NCBI GenBank assembly: GCA_022497155.1
Contig: MU385735.1
Span: 186,001-250,000 of the forward strand
Direction of reading: 5' to 3'
Length of the DNA: 64,000 bases
Source: Whalleya microplaca
Lineage: Eukaryota > Ascomycota > Sordariomycetes > Xylariales > Xylariaceae
Shown here: in pieces, positions 55,560 through 64,000 of the stretch
How positions within the stretch are numbered: the stretch's first letter is position 1
Layout of the letters: the number at the start of each line of letters is the position of its first letter
Notes under the pieces: generated by a model
Database searches by the model: none
Seen by the model: the letters and a program-made list of their open reading frames with translations, nothing else
What the model was told of the DNA's origin: nothing
Made by a program: the position numbers and the translations under genes

Positions 55560-56639
55560 ATGTCACGTCCCCTTAGAACCAGTTGTGATCGTTGCCATTC
55601 ACAGAAACTCAAATGTCCGAAGCAGCCCGGTGTTGCGACCTGTTCACGATGCCTAAAAGCCGGTGCTAGCTGCGTGTTTAGCCCAGCTGGACCCAGCGTT
55701 CGACGCGCACGTGGGAGTCATGTTCAGCTTCAATCGCCATATGACTCCAACATTGACATGCAATTCGAGTGGCCTCCGTTAGATTTCGAAAGCCCGTTAG
55801 AAAATCCAATAGTAACTCCGACGGATCTTCTGCAGGAGCCTCAGATCGTTGTGACGCAGGAGGTCGGCCAGACAGAAGCAGCCGCACTAGATCCGAGATC
55901 AACATGTGTCCATCAGCTGGCAAACTTAGCCGTCGAAATCGACAAGGTGTATCTCAAATTACTTCCCCAGTCCCTTATTCACATGCCTAAGGAGCAACCT
56001 TTCGAGGATTTCATTAATAGGATCACTCACAACTTCAACCAACGACAATGCCTGGAACAATTATTCACTCTATCTCAGGGCCTGATAGACCTGTATCCCC
56101 AAGTCCTAGAAGTCATCTTCGACGAACCAAAGCCTTCTAACTGCCAGGATTCCGAATGCTTTCACGCCGTGGAGTTACCTCATGAGATCGAAGTCCTTTT
56201 TTCCACTTTAGAAGAGAACGCGCACGATATCGACATATTTGTCTTTAATCTCCTTATATCCTGCCATTCAAAAGTCACTGATGTGATAGGGGGCTTTCTC
56301 AAATTAGCCAGAACGTGTACGAGGTTCACAGTAGCTTCCCCTGATCAAACTGAACCTAGACATCACATCCCGGAGCTTCGGGTTGGCAACTTTGTCGCGT
56401 CTGGTTCGTCTTCGTCAGCCATGCAGACCGTCCTCTTGATTCACATCTCCTCGGTACTTGTTGATTACACCCAAGAACTCAGTAAGCGGGTCACAGAGAG
56501 AACGGCTCACGGCAGAAACAGCAAGCATAATCAGATGCTCAAACTTCAATGCGACATATTGGAAGAAAATGCTTCGTCGAGGTTGAAGCAGCTACAATCA
56601 GTCATGTCCGCGATAAAGAAGCTGGGCTTTATGAAATGA
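55560..56639 (+). CDS. Zn2Cys6 transcription factor
   Basis: A single exon of 359 residues. Seen: an N-terminal fungal Zn2Cys6 binuclear cluster with Cys9, Cys12, Cys19, Cys28, Cys31 and Cys38 (CDRCHSQKLKC and CSRCLKAGASCVF), followed by a basic linker (RRARG). The remainder is a helical region (LANLAVEIDKVYLKL, CLEQLFTLSQGLIDLYPQVLEVI, MLKLQCDILEENASSRLKQLQSVMSAIKKL). The end, with its coiled helices, resembles the short AflR-type regulators rather than those with a large fungal-specific domain. A DNA-binding role in the nucleus follows from the cluster. Its target genes cannot be deduced; no secondary-metabolite cluster adjoins it here. Confidence 0.88.
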   Translation: MSRPLRTSCDRCHSQKLKCPKQPGVATCSRCLKAGASCVFSPAGPSVRRARGSHVQLQSPYDSNIDMQFEWPPLDFESPLENPIVTPTDLLQEPQIVVTQEVGQTEAAALDPRSTCVHQLANLAVEIDKVYLKLLPQSLIHMPKEQPFEDFINRITHNFNQRQCLEQLFTLSQGLIDLYPQVLEVIFDEPKPSNCQDSECFHAVELPHEIEVLFSTLEENAHDIDIFVFNLLISCHSKVTDVIGGFLKLARTCTRFTVASPDQTEPRHHIPELRVGNFVASGSSSSAMQTVLLIHISSVLVDYTQELSKRVTERTAHGRNSKHNQMLKLQCDILEENASSRLKQLQSVMSAIKKLGFMK

Positions 56640-57958
56640 CACAGAAATAAATGCAGGGGGTGTGTCCTATTCCTACGACAGTGAAGACAGTTCCAAATCC
56701 AGCTCAGTTCTTAGCATAGTATAAGAGGTATGCCAACGACTATAGCCTGATAGTTGTTGTGGACCCGACATGCATCCATTCGTCAGAATCAAAATCTACA
56801 AGCGAATGTTAAGAGAGCATATAAGCCAATCTTTGACTCGCGGAATAGACATTCGGCTTGGTATCATCTCCACATGCGCTAGCATGGAGTGTTAGGAGTT
56901 TGCTGGAAGAGCCTTTTCGTTCAGCGGAAAGGCCGGTGTAGGAGATACTGCACTAAACTCTGCAATCTAGAAGATACAAATGGTCATATACAGTAGCTAA
57001 GCTAGAGTTGAAGCAAGAGGTCTCGAAATCAGTTGTGAACGTCTCACTGAAGCTCATCGTATTGGTGCCCCAACTCAACCACAAATTTCTGCTACATTAC
57101 CGAGATCTTAAAGAAACAGCTGGTTTTCATCCTACATTATCAAGTTGTTCATCTATTGTAACATTACCGTATTGTCGATACGGATATACGTCGCCTTTGC
57201 CCACGCCTTTACCAACCCAAGCTAACGTTCTACTATAAGCACAAGATCACCCAACAATGAGCATTCTACGTCAGGATGTTAAAGATTCACGTTAACCGTG
57301 ACTGTTAGCGGCGTTTAGAGGCAGCCACCTAGGCTTGCTATTAATCTTTAAATCCGGTTCACCTCGCTATTGGTACCTGGGTTTGGATTTAAGCGCACAT
57401 ATTACATATCTCTGACTTACTTGGTGCTTTTCGCCTGGTACTCCTCTAAAGCTTATGAAGGCGGTTGATTTGCTTGAGTAGATATTCAACTGGACCCTGC
57501 AAATTTATTCAGAGCATTTTTGCTTATTGTGGAAGGTCAACGGGCGGCCCATTTCTAGACTTGCGGGAGGGGTCATGGCTTTAGATGGTGCTACAATCGC
57601 TCTCACCTAGGTTACCACGCTCTTCGACTCACTTGATGATTAACTCGAGAAATGCCTTGTCAGGATATAATTACAAAGTAGCATCGACAAACGCCTTGTC
57701 CCAATACCTAACCAAGCCGGTCTTTGTATGGGCTCAAAGAATCCGATATGTTATTTTGACTAGATCTTCAACAACAAGACTGTTCGGACAATGCTTCTTT
57801 GTCTATTTCATACATAATGCAAGACAGGGCTATTGTGCTCCAACCATCTGTAATTGCCTAGCTATATTAGCCTCTGGTGTACAAACTTTCGTACTTCGCC
57901 CTAGAGCTTTTCACATTTGGCGGCCAGGAAGACACGAAACGCACTACAAAGAAACAAC
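56640..57958. other. Intergenic, nothing recognised
   Basis: AT-rich region. A 131-codon plus-strand frame at 57585-57980 overlaps the start of the next gene out of phase and has no recognisable motif, so it is not called. Confidence 0.45.
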
Positions 57959-58618
57959 ATGGATAGGATTTCGAATTTGAGAAATGTAATTTACGGTGTT
58001 GGTCAGGCGGGTATGCCTGCTAGGAAGCTACACAAGCGATACCGGTCCCTTCCGACCCTTAGGAGGGAAAGCTGGATATCCGAGGAGCTGTATGTACCAG
58101 GAGAGACACCGACAAGGAGTATTTCGTTAATGTCGAAGGTGAAGTGCCTTACCAATGGCTCTGACTGCCCGTTTTCTAAAACCCACAGCATCAGAGCCCC
58201 GTCCAATGATGAGATTCACTACACGGGTTGCGCGCTTGAGCCTAAACTCATTAATGCTGTTCGCTCGGAGTTTGAATCCAAATTTGAACTGTTTTGTCCA
58301 CTTAGGAAACGGCTAGACAGACGGAAACGTAAGTATTCTATAGTTCGCGAGGAGTATGTCGAACATAAAGGACTGAACTGGAGCTATCCGCAGTGGCAAG
58401 AGTTCTTGGCGATCGAGGATAGGTACTTCTCGACATTAGAACAAGTAAACATGCTTGAAAACGAGCTCGAGAACATCGCTACTGAACTCATAAGCTTTAA
58501 GCAGAATGAGCGTAATCTCCCCCCACTTCAATGCTGGGATAGAGAAGGCGATACTTATGTTATTTCCGTCTCTCACGCCAGCCAACCAGGAATGGAAGAA
58601 TGGCCACAATTTTTTTAA
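57959..58618 (+). CDS. Hypothetical protein, basic N-terminus and coiled coil
   Basis: A single open frame of 219 residues from the ATG at 57959. Seen: a strongly basic first half (ARKLHKRYRSLPTLRRESW), a Cys pair around CLTNGSDCPF, then RKRLDRRKRKYSIVREEYVEH and a probable coiled coil (about 155-195, EQVNMLENELENIATELISF). No known domain is recognised. The composition looks like real protein, but there is no intron and the flanks are AT-rich. It may be a lineage-specific gene. The upstream frame continues for a short way without an ATG, so an earlier exon is possible. Confidence 0.5.
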   Translation: MDRISNLRNVIYGVGQAGMPARKLHKRYRSLPTLRRESWISEELYVPGETPTRSISLMSKVKCLTNGSDCPFSKTHSIRAPSNDEIHYTGCALEPKLINAVRSEFESKFELFCPLRKRLDRRKRKYSIVREEYVEHKGLNWSYPQWQEFLAIEDRYFSTLEQVNMLENELENIATELISFKQNERNLPPLQCWDREGDTYVISVSHASQPGMEEWPQFF

Positions 58619-59406
58619 ATAGTGTAATATTCAAAGCATCAGATATACATAGTCTTGAAATTTGTTCTTTTATCAATAGCAGTAAATGGAACTAGGGTAC
58701 CGATATTGATCAAACATAGCACATAAAAAGCTATTATCCAATAAGCTTGACTAACCAAATTACCACATCATAATCAACGCAGCCTCATTATTATAGTGGT
58801 TATTTATATGAATGATACAATTGAGTACAATGCAATAGTTAAAGGCTCCCTACATTTAAACATGTTGAACAATTAAGATAGTGCGAAATACTCGAGTACA
58901 TACAAGTAATATACAATTCCTATGTGCAGAGTGTTCAGATACATTCAGGTGCTTTCAGCTAAGAACAACCAATCCCCAGTGAGTATAACTCTCAATGTCA
59001 CCAAAATCAGTTGTGTCAGATAGTCCAACCTGAGAATATCCAGGGCGTCATATCAATAAGGCCAACCTCTAAGAAGTTGTAAGTTATTCCCCCCACTCCA
59101 ACAACGTGTTAAATAGAGTGAGTAGAGCGTATTCCACGATAGGGTCAAATGCAATAGATCCACCGAGAGGCTATATGGAATGGATGTCCACGAAATGGGC
59201 GTGTATTAGATAAAAATAGAAATCATACAAGGCGTGTAAGCTGTCGCCCCTTGAGACAGTTGAATTAGACTGTACTCTTGACAGAGTTTCCTATGGGGGA
59301 TATGATCTGTCTGAATTTATGGTCATCAGGAACGTTATGCTACCGGTAAAGAGAATCAAATTAAGTCTGAAGGTAGCAGCAAAGTCTCATAAAAGTTTAT
59401 TTGAAT
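58619..59406. other. Intergenic between convergent genes, nothing recognised
   Basis: AT-rich with many poly-A/T patches. No open frame of note. Confidence 0.45.
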
Positions 59407-60250
59407 CTAGCAGGTGAACACCTCCGGTCCAGGTGCGGTGTAGCTCGTGGGGACAGGGTAGTAAATGTTGATCATCAAACCTGGATCTGTTGCCTTGTAG
59501 GCACCGGGGAAAGAGACAAGGTTGCTAGGTGTCTTGCTACCGCCGCCAGTAACAGTGAGTTGGGCACATGATATATAAGACTGGGCACCTCCAGCAGCAC
59601 TAGCGCTGTGAAGGGCGATGTGCTCTACGCGGAAGAGGTAGTCGCCGGCAGGAATGCACTGCGGGATAGTGGCAGTGACCTGCTTTGCCCCTTGGCTAGG
59701 CCACGTCAGGCCGCTTGGGGAAATGTTAGGTCCCTGGGAGAATATTTTGAACCATACTGCACCAGACCCATCCCAAGAGTCTGCGGTTTGGCCCCCCGGA
59801 ACCTTTGCCATATAGAACTGAAGGACGCCAGGGTGGGAGACTGAGGAATCGGCTGTGAAGCCAACGGTTGATCCAGCAGCTACAGACATAGTCTTCGCCC
59901 CCTCATTGCCCGGAGCCAACTGATAACATCGGAATTGCTCGGAGTTAACATCGGTAACTGTTCACGACATCGGTCCAGTTAGTTCATGGATACAAGCTAA
60001 TGGCATACGCTATTCGAGGTAAATATAGGAAAGATTAACTACGGACCTGGCCCGTTGCTCTGATAGTTGGTTGTCTTCCTGACATACTCCCACTTGCTTG
60101 ATGCTGCACCGTTTGCAACCAGAGCTGGGAAGGTATCTACAATTACAGTATTAGCTACTTTGGGACTAACTAGATATATAGCAGTGACCTGTACTCACAA
60201 TGGGCCTGGACAGCCGACACTAAAGCAACAAGAACAGTGACTACCTTCAT
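59407..60250 (-). CDS. AA9 lytic polysaccharide monooxygenase
   Basis: Secreted copper enzyme that oxidatively cleaves cellulose or related glucans. Exons 60199-60250, 60047-60136 and 59407-59957 (62- and 89-bp introns) give 230 residues. Seen: a signal peptide MKVVTVLVALVSAVQA, so the mature chain begins with His17, the N-terminal histidine of the copper brace. The second brace His is in SVSHPGVLQFYMAKVP (His89) and the axial Tyr in QSYISCAQL (Tyr175). Cys58 and Cys178 fit the usual disulfide. FRVEHIALHSA (157-167) is typical of the family. There is no cellulose-binding module. The intron just after His17 separates the signal region from the catalytic domain. Confidence 0.92.
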
Positions 60251-61620
60251 CTTGTCGAAGTCTATCAGGGGTTATTGTTACTGATAACCTGAGGCCGAAG
60301 ATTATCGTTTTCAAAAGTCTCAGACATCTTGAGATAGAAGAGCAACATCGTCGGGTCTCTTATAATCACGATAAATTTCATACAAATCTAAAAGTAGCAT
60401 CAAAGACATGGACCTTTGTAGACGCGGTGGTTGGGCTACCGAGCGGGTAAAATGTCAGTCGGGTAAATTGGTATATAACTACACTCAGCCAATCAATTAT
60501 CACTGCCATATTGAAAACTGCAAAAGGCATGAATTATTGGAAACATGGCTTGCATTCCCCATATTGTTTCCTATATTGTGGGGTACTGTCTAGACTCAAG
60601 GGTGGGTAGAAACCTGGGGTTTATGCAATCTGATGCGTCGGCGAAAATGGTGCTCATGACCTAAATCCTCCCAGCTCCTCAAAATAGATGGTAGATGAGA
60701 TTATGAGAAATATGGCAACCCGGTATTTCAAAGCATAGTGGCCCTGAACATGCCGATACCGACAGTTGGGTAGGATCTGAAGGGCCTGATATTTATATTA
60801 GCCACATCTTAGGTTATCATAGAATCTTGCTTTTATAAGGTTCGCTTGAATGGATGTCACAATCATATATGCTGGTAGTGTCCGCAGTAATACTTGACCT
60901 AGCTTGCATACACGGCACGCCTACGTCTTTTGTTGGCATTGCATCTCTTCTAACCCACACTGCATCTTGATCTTGAACTTCGTCCCTGCCAAGAGAAACC
61001 CGGCTACGAGCTATCCAGTACTTCAGATGATGCTTTCCTTCTCAAGAACCATGTCAATTTGCGTTTAGACTTGCCTACTGTTGTGATACGTATGTAGCGA
61101 GGCAGGGGTCATGGGTGTGGTGATAATATTTGCCGGGGGCGTCCATAAGCCCAATAGGAGGGCATGCAATGGCCTATACCTGAAAAGAAGGCCCTTTGGT
61201 AAATTAATCAGAGAGAACTAGACGATCATCGTAGGAAACGGGGCGTTGCCAATATAGTACATGGAGAAAGATGAATCCCTATATGAATAACCTCCAGGCC
61301 TAAAACGTGCTTTGACAGCCCTTTCCTAGTAGACTTACATCGATTATATCATGAGAGGTCTGTTGCTCTCATTTGACTCCAGCATTCCCTCACGGTACCA
61401 AGCAAGTCATTGTGTTTTGAAGAAATAATTTAAGGATTTGTTGTATTTGATTCGTTGGTATTAACGTAATTGGGGGGCCATGCTCGAATTCGTCCACCTC
61501 GCTCCTCTCACAGCCACTGAACGGCGAAGCCGTGTTCATTCGCATCTAGTTGTTCCTGTGATGTAATTTATGCTAGGCGTCTTCACAAGCCGTTCTGAAA
61601 TATAGAATTCATTGTTCTCT
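60251..61620. other. Intergenic, promoter side of the LPMO gene
   Basis: AT-rich. A short plus-strand frame at 60408-60593 is not convincing. No gene recognised. Confidence 0.45.
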
Positions 61621-62103
61621 TTATTCGGTAGTAGCATCGAAGGATAGGAAGGTCGAGGCGTTCCCAGCCTCATCCTCGTCCTGCTGAATATTATTGTTCA
61701 GCTTCTTCTGCTCAGCCGCAATCTCATCAGCAACATCTTCTCCTTGAGCCTGCTCGATCATGAGACGGAGCATGGTAGCCTCGAGTTTCAAGACCTTGTT
61801 CTTGATCTTGGCACGCTGAAGGGCGTCGGCTTCCTCGCCGCTAGCTGCCTCAATGGCGGGATTGAACGCCTGTTTTTCGGCATCATTGCATATACTGTTC
61901 ACCGAATCTAAAAAGTTGATGTCGTCCTCATCGGCGCTGGCAAGGTTATTCGTGTCTAGTGCGCTAAAGACCGCTAACGCCTCCTGCTCGGCGTTTCCAG
62001 CAACACCGCCTGAGATAGAAATATCATCATAGTTCTGTTGGGTGAAGACACCGGCATGGACCAAGGCTGCAGAGGCAGCGAGGAAGGCAGCAGAGAATCG
62101 CAT
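61621..62103 (-). CDS. Small secreted helical protein, hypothetical
   Basis: A single exon of 160 residues. Seen: a signal peptide (MRFSAAFLAASAALVHA) and a mature chain rich in Glu, Asp, Ala and Gln, with one Cys. Helical segments are AEQEALAVFSALDTNN, KIKNKVLKLEATMLRLMIEQ and VADEIAAEQKKLNNNIQQ. It ends acidic (NASTFLSFDATTE). No family is recognised. Similar short secreted acidic proteins occur in many ascomycetes and may be cell-wall or effector-like; that is inference. Confidence 0.7.
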   Translation of the reverse strand: MRFSAAFLAASAALVHAGVFTQQNYDDISISGGVAGNAEQEALAVFSALDTNNLASADEDDINFLDSVNSICNDAEKQAFNPAIEAASGEEADALQRAKIKNKVLKLEATMLRLMIEQAQGEDVADEIAAEQKKLNNNIQQDEDEAGNASTFLSFDATTE

Positions 62104-64000
62104 GTTGATGAAGATATGGTGCTCGGCGAGGTCGTAAATTATGGTAATTGACGTGAAGTCGTGAATAGGTGGCTTAGTTTAGGCCAACAATGGAGTAAAA
62201 GAAGCGTGATAATTGAACTCAGTAATGGCCAAGAATTGAACGACAGCACAGCTGTGAGTGGGTAGAGAAAAAGGAGTGAAAGACAGGAACCTATTACACG
62301 TTACGAGTTAGTGATGATTTCCTCTTGGTTGCTCCTGGGAACTATTGGGAGTAGAAACGAGAGCAAACAAAGGGGGAATGGGTCCCGAGGTCATCTCTCA
62401 GAAGTATGTTACTCTCTGAGCCGACTGAATTGGGAAAGGAAGTGCCCTAGATACTAACCTGGCTGTGTATAGTAAAGGTTTATAATAGAATAAAAAAGCC
62501 AGAGAAAACCATGAAGAGATGAGCGAAAAGTCGAAGATCTTATACGCTTTGATTTTCATAGAACCAGAAGATCACTCGCACAATTCCAGCTTCCCCATTA
62601 TCATATCGGCATAGCTAACCGAGCTGTGAATCTTCACGAAAGCCTCAGGTATGCCCAGATTTGACGTGCAACGTGCAGTGCGCGAAGGACCGCTTGGCTG
62701 AAACCACATCTCCTCAAACGCGATAGAATTAGAGATGAACGTCTACCTGAGTGCGGCTTAATAGATCTCTGGGCAAGTTTTCATTCTGCTTAGCTAGTGG
62801 TGCTCTCAAAATAAGACTGGCGCTAACATGAGGCTCTTCCAAGGTCCTCAACCCGTCTCAAAGCGCGGCCATATTGGAGATTCCAAGCACTCGGCTGCAC
62901 AACAGCAGACTGTATGGATTAGATGTACAACGAAAGTTAGATACCAATAGAATTGACCATAATATAAGGAAAGCGTGTATACCGTATCAAATAATTGTTA
63001 TATGTAGTCTGTATATATACATGCTTATTTCGAAATCGCTTTTCATATATCGTGTGAAGAGATTAACCTCGTCTGAAGTTGTATTGAAGACCAGTGGGTA
63101 GCTGACAACAAGCGAAGGGTTCTAGTTCGTTGGGTATCGAAACTACAGGGGACCTCTGACCCTCATCTGGGGCTACTTCCCAAACTGCCAAGCTATAAGG
63201 CCAAGAGAATGGCACTCTAACTTTGCATCAAGGGGACATCCTCATTTGGGATCATGAATTGAAGATGTGGACATCTACGACGTTGACGTAAATTTAGCTC
63301 TTTATTTCGGAACTTAAAACTGGTTGAAACAACTTCCCTATTAACTTATTGGTGATATGACTTTACTAAAGGTAGTATTACACGCACCGTTATACCAACC
63401 CACCTACAACTCCCACGGTCTTTTCCTAGAAATCCCACAACTCATTTCGCACAGACAATTGCATGGTCACCCATACAAAATAATATGGAGGTCAATATAT
63501 ACAGACAGCAATACAATTGGTACTTTATTTTATATGTATATCTCACTTAAGAAGAAGTATTTTTTGTATTGGCTGATGGTGATGTTTATGAGGTACTTAG
63601 ACTTATATATAAGCCTCGCTTAAATGTAAGTACCTTCCCCCGCCTAGCTTTATTAAAAATACATATATTTATATGGATAATACACTTAAATAAAAGTACC
63701 TTTTTCTTTGTAAATACTATTAAAGTCAGTTAATTAACGGCTGGTATTAGTATTAGTAATTTTGAGGCTATAGTCACTGTGATAATAAAGTGAATGAGAT
63801 CTTAATGTCTGGGGTCAACATTGATTGACACAAGGCCCCCATACTAGTTTGTATGGGAGCCCATGTTAGCGTGTGTAAGCGAAATACGTAGGTGGAGATT
63901 GTGGGATTTCTAGGAAATGACCGTGGGAGTTGTAGGTGGGTTGCGTTATACTGCGAGGGATGAATATCTATCTCACTATCCCAGCAAATGATTCCTATTG
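62104..64000. other. Terminal intergenic region with an inverted-repeat element
   Basis: Promoter of the small secreted gene, then gene-free AT-rich sequence. From about 63381 to 63957 lies a second miniature inverted-repeat element, annotated separately. Confidence 0.5.
63381..63957. mobile_element. Miniature inverted-repeat element with long termini
   Basis: A segment of about 577 bp whose ends are inverted repeats of roughly 115-135 bases. The best-conserved core (63397-63440 against 63899-63942 reversed) matches at 43 of 44 positions; both begin AACCCACCTACAACTCCCAC. Further inward, CCCATACAAA and TATGG segments still align. The AT-rich interior has no long frame. It contains three similar short blocks (about 63543, 63617 and 63684) reading CTTAA followed by AAGTA and a T-rich or C-rich tract. 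The outer ends and target duplication could not be fixed because matching fades outside the core. Confidence 0.75.

Overview
The window is nuclear DNA of a filamentous ascomycete (Pezizomycotina, most likely a Sordariomycete). The evidence is many short introns (about 45-110 bp) with GT donors and CTAAC-like branch points, a Zn2Cys6 regulator, a gEgh16/MAS3-type secreted protein, an AA9 polysaccharide monooxygenase, a purine nucleoside permease homologue and a CarO-type opsin beside a carotenoid oxygenase. Gene density is low, with about 24 supported or likely genes and AT-rich intergenic stretches of up to 3 kb. Exon joins were worked out by hand from splice signals and family sequence, so they are models, not transcripts.

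Layout. 0.9-7 kb, minus strand: a small Cys-rich protein (tentative), N-myristoyltransferase, and an ABHD12-like serine hydrolase with an 8-nt microexon. 7.3-9.6 kb, plus strand: Swc3-like subunit of the SWR1 chromatin remodeller. 9.9-15.3 kb, minus strand: a second alpha/beta hydrolase, a frame-interrupted hypothetical locus, and an M50-like membrane metallopeptidase. 17.6-21.8 kb, plus strand: a small secreted protein preceded by a ten-copy 9-bp repeat, then a membrane-anchored ZZ/EF-hand protein. 22.3-23.5 kb, minus strand: a secreted lactonase-type beta-propeller. 25-36.6 kb: secreted DUF8021-like protein, two zinc-independent MDR enoyl-reductase-like enzymes, the gEgh16-like protein, and an SDR. 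36.6-39.7 kb: gene-free, AT-rich, perhaps a decayed retroelement.

39.7-50 kb: purine nucleoside permease homologue, a 510-bp Mutator-like miniature transposon (46-bp terminal inverted repeats, 9-bp target duplication), an opsin and a carotenoid oxygenase transcribed divergently, and an IKS1-like kinase. 51.4-62.1 kb: NAD-dependent epimerase-like enzyme, C2H2-type protein, Zn2Cys6 regulator, an unrecognised basic protein, an AA9 LPMO and a small secreted helical protein. A second miniature inverted-repeat element closes the window (about 63.4-63.96 kb).

How the genes fit together. Housekeeping genes (NMT1, SWC3, IKS1, M50) alternate with secreted or accessory ones (LPMO, gEgh16, DUF8021, lactonase, small secreted proteins). 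The only clear functional pair is the opsin and carotenoid oxygenase: the oxygenase plausibly makes the retinal bound by the opsin. No PKS, NRPS or terpene synthase is present, so the MDR/SDR enzymes do not form a recognisable secondary-metabolite cluster here.
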